Shown: piece by piece, positions 21,536 to 33,354 of the stretch
Layout of the letters: each line of letters starts with the position of its first letter
How positions within the stretch are numbered: the first letter of the stretch is position 1
Assembly: GCF_022458985.1 (NCBI RefSeq)
Contig: NC_061771.1
Coordinates: 31,325,764 to 31,389,763 of the forward strand
DNA length: 64,000 bases
DNA from: Mugil cephalus
Taxonomy: Eukaryota; Chordata; Actinopteri; Mugiliformes; Mugilidae
Reading direction: 5' to 3'
Program-made: the position numbers and the translations under genes
Notes under the pieces: model-generated
Seen by the model: only the letters and a program-made list of their open reading frames with translations
Databases searched by the model: none
What the model was told of the DNA's origin: nothing

Positions 21536-24500
21536 CTCATAAAGAGGTGAAGAAATTTCAACTCCTCTATAGCCTCGATGACAAGGTTGCCAAACATCTA
21601 CGCCTGTCAACATACAACTCATCAGATGAGATCTTCTGAATCTTGGACGACTGGTTCAGGGACCAAGCCACCATCGCTCTTGAGATTGTCAAAGAATTGC
21701 AAGAAACTTCAACAGCCAACCAGGGAAAGTCATAGAGCCTATCTAAGCTGTGAAAAAAGGCCCTTTATGATTTAAATGAAGTGGGAAGTGCAAACGCCAT
21801 AAATAATCCACTAGTAACTAAATCCATCAAGAACAAGCTGCCAGAGACTATGAAAAAAGACTCATGTATGCTGCAGATGAGGAAAACACTGGTAACAGAA
21901 GAGAGTCCATATAAGAATCCATATAATAACAACTAGATCAGTTGAGAGATTTCATTGAACCCTCCAAGGAGAAGACCAAGTTCCAAAAGTACGCCACAAC
22001 AAAGACAACCAAGGTTTAGGACCAACCTAAAGCCATTGGCGAAGAGGGACGCAGCGCAACAACTCAGTGCCTGCATGAGATGTCTTGATGTTCACAACGG
22101 CGACTACTGCAGAAAAACTACTCACCTGATATCTAGAGTGAACCAACACCACTGTCTTCTCTGTCTACTTGCCAGACCCCAGTCCCAAAGAACAACCAAA
22201 TCTAGTCCAGGGAGAGCTGAGGGCAAACGATACACTGAAGCCCAAGAAGAGTTCCTCTCCAAACTTCCACATGAACCAGATGTTCCCCTCAAAGACTTCG
22301 CAAGACTTGGCAAGACCATCGGAGGCACACACTCTGACCTCTTTGAAGAAGTGATTTTTAAGGCCCACTTCATCCCCAGATTCATGAGAACTGCAGCAGT
22401 CAAGTACAGTGAGCTCACCTGTAAAGATCCAGTCTCCCGCCAGTTTCCCAACCATTCAGGCACCCAGTCCAATACCACCACCAGCAGCAGAGACTTTCTA
22501 AAGTGGCGGGAGTGGGAAAGCATTGGCACTGCCTGTGAACTGAGGTGTGGAGGATGACGCTGCGTGAATTGCCAACCTGGGGGAAAAGAAATGACACTGG
22601 CCAAAGAAAAAGAGATGGAGATGGTGAGAAATGGCTAGACATATGTAAACGGAGACCATCACAGCTCTGAACCACACTGGCACGCCAAGTATCCATGGAA
22701 AGAAGATCCGGCATCTCTACCCAACAATAAGAGAGCGGTTGAGGTCACATTCCTCAGAACGAAGAAGCAGCTGGCAAAAGAACTAGAGTGGAGGTTGGCC
22801 TACACTTCACAAGTCCATGAAATGGTTACTGCCAAGGCTGCAGTGAAGCTGTCTAAAGAAGTTCTGCAGAGCTGGACCAGGAGGGTGTGGGACATAAATC
22901 ATCTGATTGCACCAAATCCGCACTCCGTCTCCACCCCAGTGAGGCTAGTGTGGAACAGCAGCCACAAGTACAGAGGCCTAAGCTTGAACAACATGCCAAT
23001 CAAAGGTCCTGACGTGCTCAACCCGATCAGAGCTGTCCTACTGAGGTTCCAAGCTGGTGTCTTTGCTTCCCTTGATGACATCCTCAAAATGTATAATTCC
23101 GTCTTGCTGGAGGAGGTGCACCTGCACATATTCCTATGGCGTGACACTGAGGATGCTGAAATAGAAGATTTCGTCATAACAAGAGTTAACATTGGAGACA
23201 AACCTGCTGGTTGTATCGACCACGTTGCCATGTGAGAGACCATCAACTTGCCTCAATTCAGGAACTTCAAAGAACAGAGACATGTGCTAGATGAAGACAC
23301 GTATGTCGAAGATATCCTGACCTCTCATAACAACCTTGACCATCTGAAACTCCTCACGTCTAACACTGAGTAGATCCTTAAAGCTGGAGGGTTCTTCATG
23401 AAGCCCTTGGTCTACTCCAATCAAAGTGGGAGGAAAGAGCCAAGAGGTGGAAACATGGAGTGAAAGACCATGATCCTGCCAAACCAGCTCACAGTTGAAG
23501 ATAACAAAGCCCTCGGCCTGGGTTACACCATTGAAGATGACAAGCTACACATCATGGTTGCAGTAAACTTTTCCAAGAATAGCAAAAAAATGCACCTCAG
23601 TCAGAACTTACAGAGAGAAGAAGTAAGAAGTCAAACCCCTGATCCACTCACCAGAAGATAACTGTTAAGCCAAATCTCTGATCTCTATAATCCACTCAGT
23701 CTTGTGGCTCCTGCAAAGCAGAAGGGAGCCATCCTGATTCAAAGAGTTTTTCAAGAAGCAAAAGTAATGTACTACAGAAAAGATACCTGGGATGCCACCC
23801 TGTCCAAAGGATTCAGAGAAGATGCTATAAAGCTCCTCAAAGAGTACGCTGATCTGAACCAACTCCGATTCACCAGACCTCTGACGCCGCTAGATCCATG
23901 TGCAAGACCTAATGGCGTCACCGTTTCTGATGGCAGTGAGCATCCATACGGTGCTTACTGTACCTATGCTGAAAGTGCAGTCATGGTGTTGTTGTGAGCT
24001 AGTTGAGTCAAAGGCCAAGCTGACCCCCCTCAACTGCAAAGGTGACCATGTGAAAGCAAAGATGTGTGGAGCATTCTTTGCAGCCTGGTTTAAGAACCAC
24101 TTCCAGAAACACTGCCGAATTGCAGTTGAGAGGTGGTACCGTCTCATCGACAGTCAGACCGTCTTTGGTGCAATACAGTGCGAGAGTTACGGCTACCAGA
24201 CGTTTTTCGCAAACTGGGTTGGCGAGATCCAGAGCGGCACCAACGTCCACCAAGATTGGTGGTGGATTCCAGGGCCTGAAAACATTGCAGATATCATCAC
24301 CAGAGGGGCCAGTCCTAATGGCCTAAATGAGGAGTCAGAGTGGTAGTTAGATCCAAAGTTTCTTCAACTTTCTGAAAGTCAGTGGCCAATGAAATCTGCC
24401 AAAGATGTCGCTGTACAATCAAGAGACAATATCATAAAAATACAGACGAAAACATATGCCGCAGTACTCACCCAAAGTCAACTGAGACAGCAAGATCCAA

Positions 24501-25080
24501 TCAAAGTCCAAAAGACCACCTGCGATAGCATCAGTCCAGATGCTAGTGGATGAAAGGCACTTCAGCAATCTAAGATGGCTGGTTGGGACGATAGCACCGA
24601 CTTGGAGAGCAGCAAAGAAATTCCTTCATGTCAAAAATGGAGATGAAGAAAAGTGGGAGGCAATCCCTTCACTTGGTGTAATCACGGTCAACGAAAGAGA
24701 GGATCCATTTCGAGACCTATGCCTGGCAGCACAAGAGGGTGTACAGTTTCCGAACACAACAACTGACAGACTGGTAGTGTACAAAGATGGAACAAGTGGA
24801 CTGCTGATGTGTGGAGGCAGGATCCAGACCTTCAGAAAGGACCATAAAGCTGTCCCCCTGCTACCTTTCCAAGCCTGGATCTCCACCCTTCTAGCCTGAG
24901 CAGCACACAGTGAGAGACACAACAGACTGGCAGGAACAATCCTGACTTTGTAAATGACAAAGTCTCTCTTCATCTCAGCGCTTGGGAGCAGAAAGTAATC
25001 ACCCACCTCCATCACCTCTTCAGGAGACACTTCTGAAACACACAGATTTATTTGAGACTTTTGATGCCTACCAATACCTA
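21536..25080 (+). mobile_element. BEL/Pao LTR-retrotransposon relic (gag-pol, no LTRs seen)
   Basis: Blocks in order: Gag-like (about 21540-21960; VAKHLRL, DDWFRDQATIALEIVKELQ), CCHC-like remnant near 22535-22580, RT (22795-23460; PVRLVWNSSHKYRGLSLNN, GPDVLNPIRAVLLRFQAGVF, NIGDKPAGCIDHVAM), RNase H (about 23890-24346; KLTPLNCKGDHVKAKMCGAF, DWWWIPGPENIADIITRGA), and an integrase zinc-binding start (24540-24899). The RT box reads YVED at 23302-23313 where BEL/Pao usually has YVDD. Stops and frameshifts interrupt the frame throughout, the integrase core is missing and I see no LTR pair, so the copy is long dead. Confidence 0.85.
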
Positions 25081-25099
25081 CAGGTCAGCAAGACAAACT

Positions 25100-25190
25100 T
25101 CCAATGGAATTTGACAAATTGTCCAATTCCTTGTATGTGTTCACATACCTGGTCAATAAAGCTGATTCTGATTCTCATGCTCCAGAATAC
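25100..25190 (+). mobile_element. Fish LINE 3' tail fragment
   Basis: The stretch CAATAAAGCTGATTCTGATT preceded by TTGTCCAATTCCTTGTATGT is the recurrent 3' tail of a fish LINE group. Only the tail is present. Confidence 0.45.
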
Positions 25191-25985
25191 CATACAGCCT
25201 CTGGCATTGGTCAACAGCATCAAAAAGGTTATTATCATCCACCCATTCTATACATCTCTTAATATCAGAATGGGAAGGAGACTTGTCCTTGTCCACCGAC
25301 TTCGACATCTGGACCCAGATCTGCCAAAATATATTTGAAATCACAAAAAAAAAAAAAAATCAAATTTACTACTAAGCTGAAGTACTTCACAGATCACACA
25401 CAGCTTTACACAACATGCGTAGATTTGGCTTCTCTCAAACAATAATATACAAGCAATGCACCCAAAACAAATCAGATTCCTGTCTCCATGCTCTCGGATT
25501 CTGTTGCAGCACTTCTGGTCATTGGCAACACAGAAACTTTGCTCGGTTGTGGATTGCAGAAACCCATTTACCCCTAACTTTCACCTTATTGATGACCTCA
25601 CAACAACCGATCTACTTCACCATCTATCCCAGTTTGACCCCCTGAACCTTAATTTACATCTTGACTTTGTCTGTTAGCTAATTCCATCTTTGCTCATACA
25701 TTGACTTTCAACGCAATACCATATTGGTCTCTTTCTCAAACTGCTAAGTGTTGTTATAGCAAATTTTTATTACCCTCCACATCCAGGTTCACAACATCAG
25801 ATCCCCGGACCACAACACCTTGAGCAGGGGTGCTCCTGGACTGTTCTTTCATTCTACAGAGTAGTATAGAGTCCACATATAGCTCTACAAGTATCCTCAA
25901 GCATGTCTGTCGTTTCCCACATGTAGCTATTCTGCACATGCTGCAGTTTAATACAGTCTTTCCCTTTCCAGTGCGTTTGTTGATG
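25191..25985. other. Intergenic stretch without recognised gene
   Basis: Contains an A-run at 25346-25359 and short frames without recognisable domains. Nothing further could be supported. Confidence 0.5.
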
Positions 25986-25989
25986 TTAA

Positions 25990-26290
25990 TGTAAGTGAAG
26001 TGAAGTCTGATGTAGTTCTTCTGTGTGTCCAGCAGAGGGCAGAAAACTACAAGTTTCAACTGGTGGAGCTTCTGAGGACTGAAAAGCACACATTTACAGA
26101 CTTTTTATGAGCTGTAATAAAGTCACATCAGGAAGAAAAACAAGTTATAACCTCAATTTCACGACTGAAGTTGAAGCAGGCAACAAACTGTGATAAACAG
26201 AGTCAGAGGAGGAAGTAACCTGGATATCCAACATAACATAACTTGACAGAGAGGAGCAAAGGTCCAGACAGACATCTTTGTTTCTGTCTG
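25990..26290 (+). promoter_or_regulatory. 5' flank of a fifth TRIM copy, cut by a gap
   Basis: TGTGTCCAGCAGAGG, CTTTTTATGAGCTG and AACAAACTGTGATAAACAGA align with the flanks of TRIM genes 1 to 3 in the same order. The sequence ends in the run of N just before the expected 5' UTR splice donor. The ISRE position has been replaced (ACTTGACAGAGAGGAGC). Confidence 0.6.
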
Positions 26291-26790
26291 NNNNNNNNNN
26301 NNNNNNNNNNNNNNNNNNNNNNNNNNNNNNNNNNNNNNNNNNNNNNNNNNNNNNNNNNNNNNNNNNNNNNNNNNNNNNNNNNNNNNNNNNNNNNNNNNNN
26401 NNNNNNNNNNNNNNNNNNNNNNNNNNNNNNNNNNNNNNNNNNNNNNNNNNNNNNNNNNNNNNNNNNNNNNNNNNNNNNNNNNNNNNNNNNNNNNNNNNNN
26501 NNNNNNNNNNNNNNNNNNNNNNNNNNNNNNNNNNNNNNNNNNNNNNNNNNNNNNNNNNNNNNNNNNNNNNNNNNNNNNNNNNNNNNNNNNNNNNNNNNNN
26601 NNNNNNNNNNNNNNNNNNNNNNNNNNNNNNNNNNNNNNNNNNNNNNNNNNNNNNNNNNNNNNNNNNNNNNNNNNNNNNNNNNNNNNNNNNNNNNNNNNNN
26701 NNNNNNNNNNNNNNNNNNNNNNNNNNNNNNNNNNNNNNNNNNNNNNNNNNNNNNNNNNNNNNNNNNNNNNNNNNNNNNNNNNNNNNNNNN
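26291..26790. other. Assembly gap 2 (500 N)
   Basis: A run of exactly 500 N. The left contig ends in a TRIM 5' flank; the right contig starts in sequence that is GLRA3 3' UTR in the other copy. Confidence 0.99.
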
Positions 26791-29379
26791 AAGCCCCGGC
26801 ATGGACCAAAGGAAGGAGAACGACGTCAGGACGAGGAGGCTCCTCCTTCTCTTCAAAGTCACGAGAACAGACGTTCAAACTAATCGACGATGGGGAGTTC
26901 AGGTTCTCCGTCTGTGATCTGCTGTAAAGATCTGAGACTATTTCTGCTCTGATCACTGATCACAAAGTCTTCAAAATATATTTATTTCTATTCATAGTGT
27001 GCTTCCAATAAGAAGAAGTTATAATAAAAAACAAACAAACATCACGTACAGCAAAAAACTTTATAAAAGCAGAACACATATGGCCACTCTTCCCTCTGGA
27101 GTAACATGAGTTTTTAATAAGATATATATTTAAAAAAAAAGGTACAAAGCACCAACAAAAGAAATATTATTTCCTGTAATATTAGAAACAAAAAACCTCC
27201 AGAACTTCACTGTACAATGCACTATTACAGAGGACACAGGCAAAACTAAAGCAAATCAAAACAGGCCTTCAGCTTGGATCTGAACGTCGTCACCAAACAT
27301 GTGACCTTGACTCAGCCTCGCCTCCGAGACCTCCCGCTTCTTCACTCACTTTAAGTTTCTACCTCCTTCAAAATCTTAAACAAAACCAGCTGCAACCACC
27401 AACAGATGCATTTATTTTAGTCTTAGCTGACACTTACTCAAATGGCAACGTTCAGAGGAGGTTTCTGAGTCATTCAGGGCGGATCGTGTTTAACTTCACA
27501 CCTCCGTAGCGAAGTGTTGAGGCGTGAAGTGTGGTTCGATCTGATATGACGAGCCTAAAATAAATTCAGAGACATGAACATGTGGTTAGCCAAAACTGTC
27601 CTCAGCCTCTGAACAACATTTGCAGTTCATGTTTCACGTCTTTCATTTTGAGTTATTGCCACAGTTAAATACTTCAGCGGGTCGAAAGTTAGCGTATTGC
27701 CACTGCCGTAGATAAAAGTTTTGGGGGGTCCCTAGGGAGGTCCTCTAACGTCATGAAAATTTAGCACAGTGCCACTGCTTTAGTTTAAAGTTTTTCAGAG
27801 CTGCCTCTTGAAGCTACTCGTCTGTGGTCAGCTGAGAAAGAGGTTAGAAACTCCCCTCAGTCTCTGAACAACACGTGTATTTCGATTTTCACCTCTTCTC
27901 ATTTTGAAGTATTGTCACATTTAAATACTTTAACGGGTCAAAACTTTGCACGTTGCCACTTGTTGTAGTTTAAGGTTTGGGCCTCAGTCAGGACTCCTAC
28001 TGTCACTAGCTGTGTTTCCATTCCCCCCAAAAATGCCTAAAACCTAAATATCACAACAAAAAACTGGCAAACCCCTCAAATATCTAAAGCTAAAACATTT
28101 TTACTCTCTAGTGAGGTGGTTTTTCAGACGTATTGATATGAGTGCAATGGAAACACTTTTTTTTTCATTTCCCGTCACCGGAAACGATGCCAGGGGTCAT
28201 GTGACCAGTTCATCTGAAGTCGATCTTCCTCGAAGTGAAGTCAATTTACGAGAGTTACAGCTCGTCCGCAAAGCACTTTTCAATGGAAACACGTACATTC
28301 GTATTTCGCAAAAAAACTGAAATGGAAACGCAGCTAATGAAAAATTAGCTCATTGCCACAGTTTAAAGTAGTTTTTCAGCCCTTGGGGGCCCCCTACTGG
28401 CCTGGCGCCCCTCACAGCCTGACAGCTGCTCCTCTGGTCATAGTCTTTTCTCTAAAAACAAATGCCGTCCCTTTAAGAACATCCCTCCCTTTTCCAACGA
28501 GAGAGCAGGAACGTGAAAACACTGTTTACAGACGCCGAGCTGAAACAGTTTTTGTCTTAGTGCTCCCAGCTCACCCTCAGGAGTTCAGACTGGACATAAA
28601 AAAGAGAAAAAGAACAGATGGAAATTCTTAAAACTCAGAGAAATGAGCTGTTAAACAAAGACGGCTTTCATTGTGTGTTTCATTATGTGAAGGAAAGGAA
28701 ATCCTTCCCCCATGTGTCGGTGATAAAGTTTTCACTGATACTTTGGTCTTTTCTCTGAATATTTCTCTCTGTGTTCTGTCTGTTTTGTTGTGCTGGTGAT
28801 GAAATGTCAAACCTCAGCGTTTATTATTAACGTGTTTCCCTTGGCTCCAGATTCGACCTTCAGATCTGTATCTGTAGCATGACGTCGTGTGTTTTCTCTC
28901 TTCAGCCACGAGTGCTTTAACTCCTCGAAAGATTCCTGCAGCGTTGCAGGTTTCCAGGCTCGTATATGCCAATAGAAAAAAAAAGCGTCTTTAAACATCC
29001 ACAAACACCAAAGCAGTGGGATCATGCAGGACCCCTGCCAAGTGTTTCCTTTCGCACAGTTGGCCCCGACCCAGGATCTGCATGTAGCACTGAGTAGCAG
29101 CAGCCAGCTGGACTCTAACCTCACATATCCTCAGTTACTCTCTCTGGCCAGATCATTAGGTACACTAGTGAAAACAGCCCTGCTCTAAACTCCTCTAAAC
29201 TCTTTGTGACAGTTTTTCAGTTTTTAAAGACAACACACCAGTAGACGGATGATTTATTTTGGACATCAGAGCATATCTGAGAATATCTTTTGAGCTACTT
29301 TTAACATTTAGGAGGTTTTATGTCTGTAAATAGTTGTGGGGCCATTGCTGTATTTTAAAGTTTGTCCTGATCCAGAGGG

Positions 29380-29410
<31 letters not shown>

Positions 29411-29414
29411 ACTG

Positions 29415-30020
29415 TTAGATTTTGAGCAGACGTTTCATCTGAGCAGCTTCTTCGGTTCTAAGCGACTGGTGGGAAGTTGAGGTTTGAATAGGGAACTCTG
29501 TGGGTAAAACCATCAGACACAGTTCAGTTCATTTCAAACCCGGTGAAACACTTAGACAAACTGGTCCACCCCAAACACAAAAGACCCAGGTGGAAACAGA
29601 GTAATGTAGCTTACGCTGTTTAGTGCAGTGAGGAAGGAGTTTTAATCTGCCACTGATGTACAACACAGTACTTCTGTTTCCAAGAAGTTTCAAACCGATT
29701 CACTTGTTGAGCCTCTCACAATGGCTTCTTTAGAGCACCATTCAAAGGTAAAGTGGTTTGCCACACATAACGACAGGTTAGTATCCAGCCGTTACTGGAT
29801 TAGTGGCACCAGTTTCTGTGTTTTACAGAAACAAGTCAAACAAGTTTCTGATGGGTTTCAACCACAGAGTTCAGTATTTAAACCTCCACTTCCCACAAGT
29901 CTCTCAGAACTGAAACTACTCGGATGAAACGTCTTCAAGAAACGCTGCAGGTCCAGTTTCCTTTTTAAAAAACACCTTTTGGATAAAAACCATGACCTGG
30001 ATGACTGAGAACCTTCACAG
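29415..30020. mobile_element. Penelope-like element tail flanked by inverted copies (copy A)
   Basis: The segment 29425-29515 (GACGTTTCATCTGAGCAGC ... GAACTCTGTGGGTAAAACC) is the reverse complement, with mismatches, of 29848-29940 (TTTCAACCACAGAGTTCAGT ... GATGAAACGTCTTC). Between them lies sequence matching the tail of the element at 834-1400 (GTGGCACCAGTTTCTG). It is preceded by an A-run of about 21. Inverted terminal copies are known for Penelope-like elements; the family call is tentative. Confidence 0.5.
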
Positions 30021-30898
30021 ACGTTTCTCCTGATGAATATTGTTTAGGAGTCAGAACTCTAGTGAACGATTTCTTTGGAACCTGTTTATCAGCTTTTAGT
30101 TTTGCCCAAATGATGAATCCAACAGGTTTTATTTTGAAAGTCTCACCAGAAATATAGCTATGCATTGCCTTCCCGCAGACCACAAGGTGGTCCACTTGGT
30201 AGTAGTATGTTTCCTATTTATGGCTACTTCTTCGTCTCCACAATTTTGAAATTGATTATTTTGATTCGAAGGTTATGGCGTGTGTGTCCCGCAGTAACCT
30301 AAAAGCGATTTATAATCTGACATATACATCGTCCCTGCTGTTGGCCTCTGGTAGGTAATGCCTCCTAAAACAACAGCCGAGCAGTAAATCTCATCTTGGA
30401 GTTCCGCAAGGCTCTAGTTAAGTTCCTCTTAAATTTATATTATATCTTATAGATTTTGGCTGTTTTTTGTCAGTTCCTTCCTTAAACCAAATATGTATAG
30501 TTTTTACACAGTTTACAACAAACCAACAACCTACATACACTCACGGGCCAAAACATTAGGTACACTAGTGAAAGCAGTCTAGTAGTAAATCTAGTCTTCA
30601 TGAACTTCCTGGGATTCAGAAGTAGTTTATAATTGGGATGTTGGTTCAGTTGTGTTTTAAAGTCTCTGAGTTGAATTTTTAAAGCAGCCCGTTCTCTAAT
30701 ACATATAATAAATAACTGATGATGCTGTGAAGTGTTTGAAGGCTGAAACACTGAAAATATACAAGATTTCAGTTCCACAAGGCTCTATTTAAGTTCCTCT
30801 TGTTTTTACTTTTAGAGAGATCTCACTATATTTTCCTTCCTTCAACCAAAGCCTTGTGTATTACTTACACGTTTTAAGACAAATTGACAACCTATATA

Positions 30899-31135
30899 CA
30901 CTCACTGGTCAGATCATTAGGTACGGTAATGAATGCATTTCAATATAAAAGTCCCGCTCCAAATAGTCTTCATTAAGGTTCTGGTATTCAGGAGCAGCTA
31001 ATAGCTGAGAGAGATGTTGATTCAGCCGTGTTTTCATTGTGGAGGCTGTTGTTTGTTGAGTTATTGAACTGTAGCTTGTCCCAACATGTGTATCAGTCAG
31101 TCCAGACTTCACTAGTGTACCTAATTAACTGGCAT
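30899..31135. mobile_element. Short Tc1/mariner-like MITE (copy A)
   Basis: The left end CACTGGTCAGATCATTAGGTAC and right end GTACCTAATTAACTGGCAT form imperfect inverted repeats about 237 bp apart. The CATTAGGTACA end resembles the termini of fish Tc1-type elements. No reading frame remains. The same element is at about 61552-61788. Confidence 0.4.
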
Positions 31136-33354
31136 GGCAGGATGTGAGAAGCCAAATTTACAGTAAGTTAGTTGAGAAAACATCATTAAGTGCATATTTT
31201 TCTCTTGCCAAACTTCCTCAAAGAAGTTTCACTTCTCTAAATCCTGCTTTTTATAATCTAGTTCTCTAAAGTGAAAGAAATCTTCATTGATGTCTTTCAG
31301 AAACTGTTTCCTGGAAGGATTTAGTCACGCCAGTGATTCCTATAAGGTTTTCAGAGCGTTGTGGTGTCCTCATCCAAGCAGCCAGATCTGTCCAGAAGTT
31401 TAATTCATGTACAAGAAATTCTGTTCCTTTTTTAGTATTATTTTTTTTTTGAAGCACTACCACTGCACTTAAACCTCTCATGAGCTACAAAGTTCCTCTT
31501 TACAGCAGTCACTGTTTTGTGTTGCCTGGCCAGCAAATTCTGTTTGTGACTTTTTCTACTGTGAGCGAACACACTGCTGTGTATTTGGAATTATGACAGT
31601 TTGTCCATAAAACAAGTGTTTTGGGAATCTATCGCCACTCGCATATTGAATTTATTTTAATGAAGTTTATCGGGCAGATTTGAAAAGCATGTACTTATAA
31701 CGGTAATGTCACAGAGGCCTGTAGGGTCAGATGTCACATCAACATCCAAATCATTAGTCTCCAGGTTAAAGGTCCTTCCTTCCTTCCTTCCTAAATCTGG
31801 ATCATCATCTCCAAGTCAACATCCATGTGTTCTTGGTTCTGGTCCAGTGGGTAGGTAGAGATCCATCAGACAGCAGCTGATACAATATTCTACTGACCAC
31901 ATGGTGGCGCTGCTTCTGATTTACACACAGACTGAGATCAGATCTTTAGTTCTGGCTGGGGACGCATGAAGAGACACATTTTAATTAACACACAGGGACT
32001 TAAGGAGCCTGAACTTAAAGTAAGACCAGATGTTAATGTGAGGACGATGCGTTGACATCCTGATGACGGGAAACTCTACTCTGTTTCTGTTTTAACTCAA
32101 CGACGATTCATTCTGTAGGAAAAGATTTGACGTGTATCGCTTGGAAAACTTTCCGTCTTCAGTAAGATGCTGAACCCTGATCATGTTTGTTTTTATGTGC
32201 AGGTTTTCTCAGACCAAAGCTGCAGCACTTCTTTCACCAGGTTTTCATTTCAGATTTTCAACAAACTGCATGTAAAAAAATAAACAAAAAAATTGCGGTT
32301 AAACTCTGCTGCTGTGGAGAAGACGTCGTTAAACTGTGAAAATTACTAGTCAGAGTTCACTGAGCCGTACATTGACAATTATTTTGTTTTGTAGCTACAC
32401 ACCTTAACCACATCAGTTGAGTCATTGTACACAGTGCTCTGTTTGCAGTCTTTTTGTAAAACAAGATGTGCATATTTTACATTATCTAATTAAAATTTCT
32501 TGATTTAAAATAAACATTGACACCACGTCTTAAAGTTGGTCGTTTTTCTTTTAGTTTCTCAGTTCCACCGTCTCCCAGGGAGTTCTAGGTTGTCGGTTGA
32601 CACATGTTCTTGTGAAACATCACCATCTTTGTCCAAGTTCTGTTCCAGTTCAAATACCCAGATGCTTTCTCGACCTGCCGGTTTCCTTGAGGACACATCT
32701 GGAGATAATTTGGATGGACTTGGCGCAGCCAGGTATCCCAGAATGCATTTCAAGTGCAAATTCCAGAGTAACCTAAACAAGAAAACTGTGTTGCCTGAAT
32801 ATGATACAAAAAGGTAATTAAGTAAACATTACTCATCTATGTTGTTAGGTATTCTTAACGTCTTGTGTTGCCAGTTTGTCTTTTAGTCTCTTGGTTACGA
32901 TATCTTGTGGTGCTGCCATGACTGTGATAAAAAAAAAAGTCACATTAAGCTCCATCCAAACGATCTGATTGGCCCACTAGATTCTTTCTGGAGCAGAATC
33001 AATTCCCAACACAGTGACTTACATGCTTAAAAAAAACAAAAACCTGACGGAGTTTGAGCAGTTTTGTAAATAAGAATGGAGTAAAATTGTACAGATGTTC
33101 AAACCGTGATTGAGATCATGATTGCATCTACGGAGAATTGACTTGAAATAACGAGCGTTACTTGTAATACTTGTGGCGTAAATGTAAATAAGCTAAATAA
33201 GAGAAAACATGTCAGATTGTCTCCATATGTTTTCATCAAACTCCCACAAAACAAATACAGTTGTTATTGATTTTTATTCAATTTTAAGCCTACCATCCGC
33301 CTAAAATAAGTTCTTTTGTAGTCACCTAGACGGCTGGAATGGTGATACAACAAA

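Larger units (their letters stand above)
26791..33354 (+). repeat. 6.56 kb block, copy A (GLRA3 3' UTR and downstream DNA)
   Basis: Matches 57444-64000 along its full length with a constant offset of about 30650 and only about 15-20 differences by eye (for example the T/C pair at 29511/60164 and a 6-base indel near 32801). It starts at the first base after gap 2. In copy B this start lies 40 bp after the GLRA3 stop codon, so the first several hundred bases are 3' UTR. AATAAA occurs near 27025. No protein-coding gene is credible; the short frames are identical in both copies but have no family features. Confidence 0.95.

Noticed and set aside
28111-28631. Short frames shared by both copies of the 6.56 kb block (also 58764-59283 and others)
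   Set aside because: They are identical only because the DNA is duplicated; one is broken by a 1-2-base indel between copies, and none has domain signatures.
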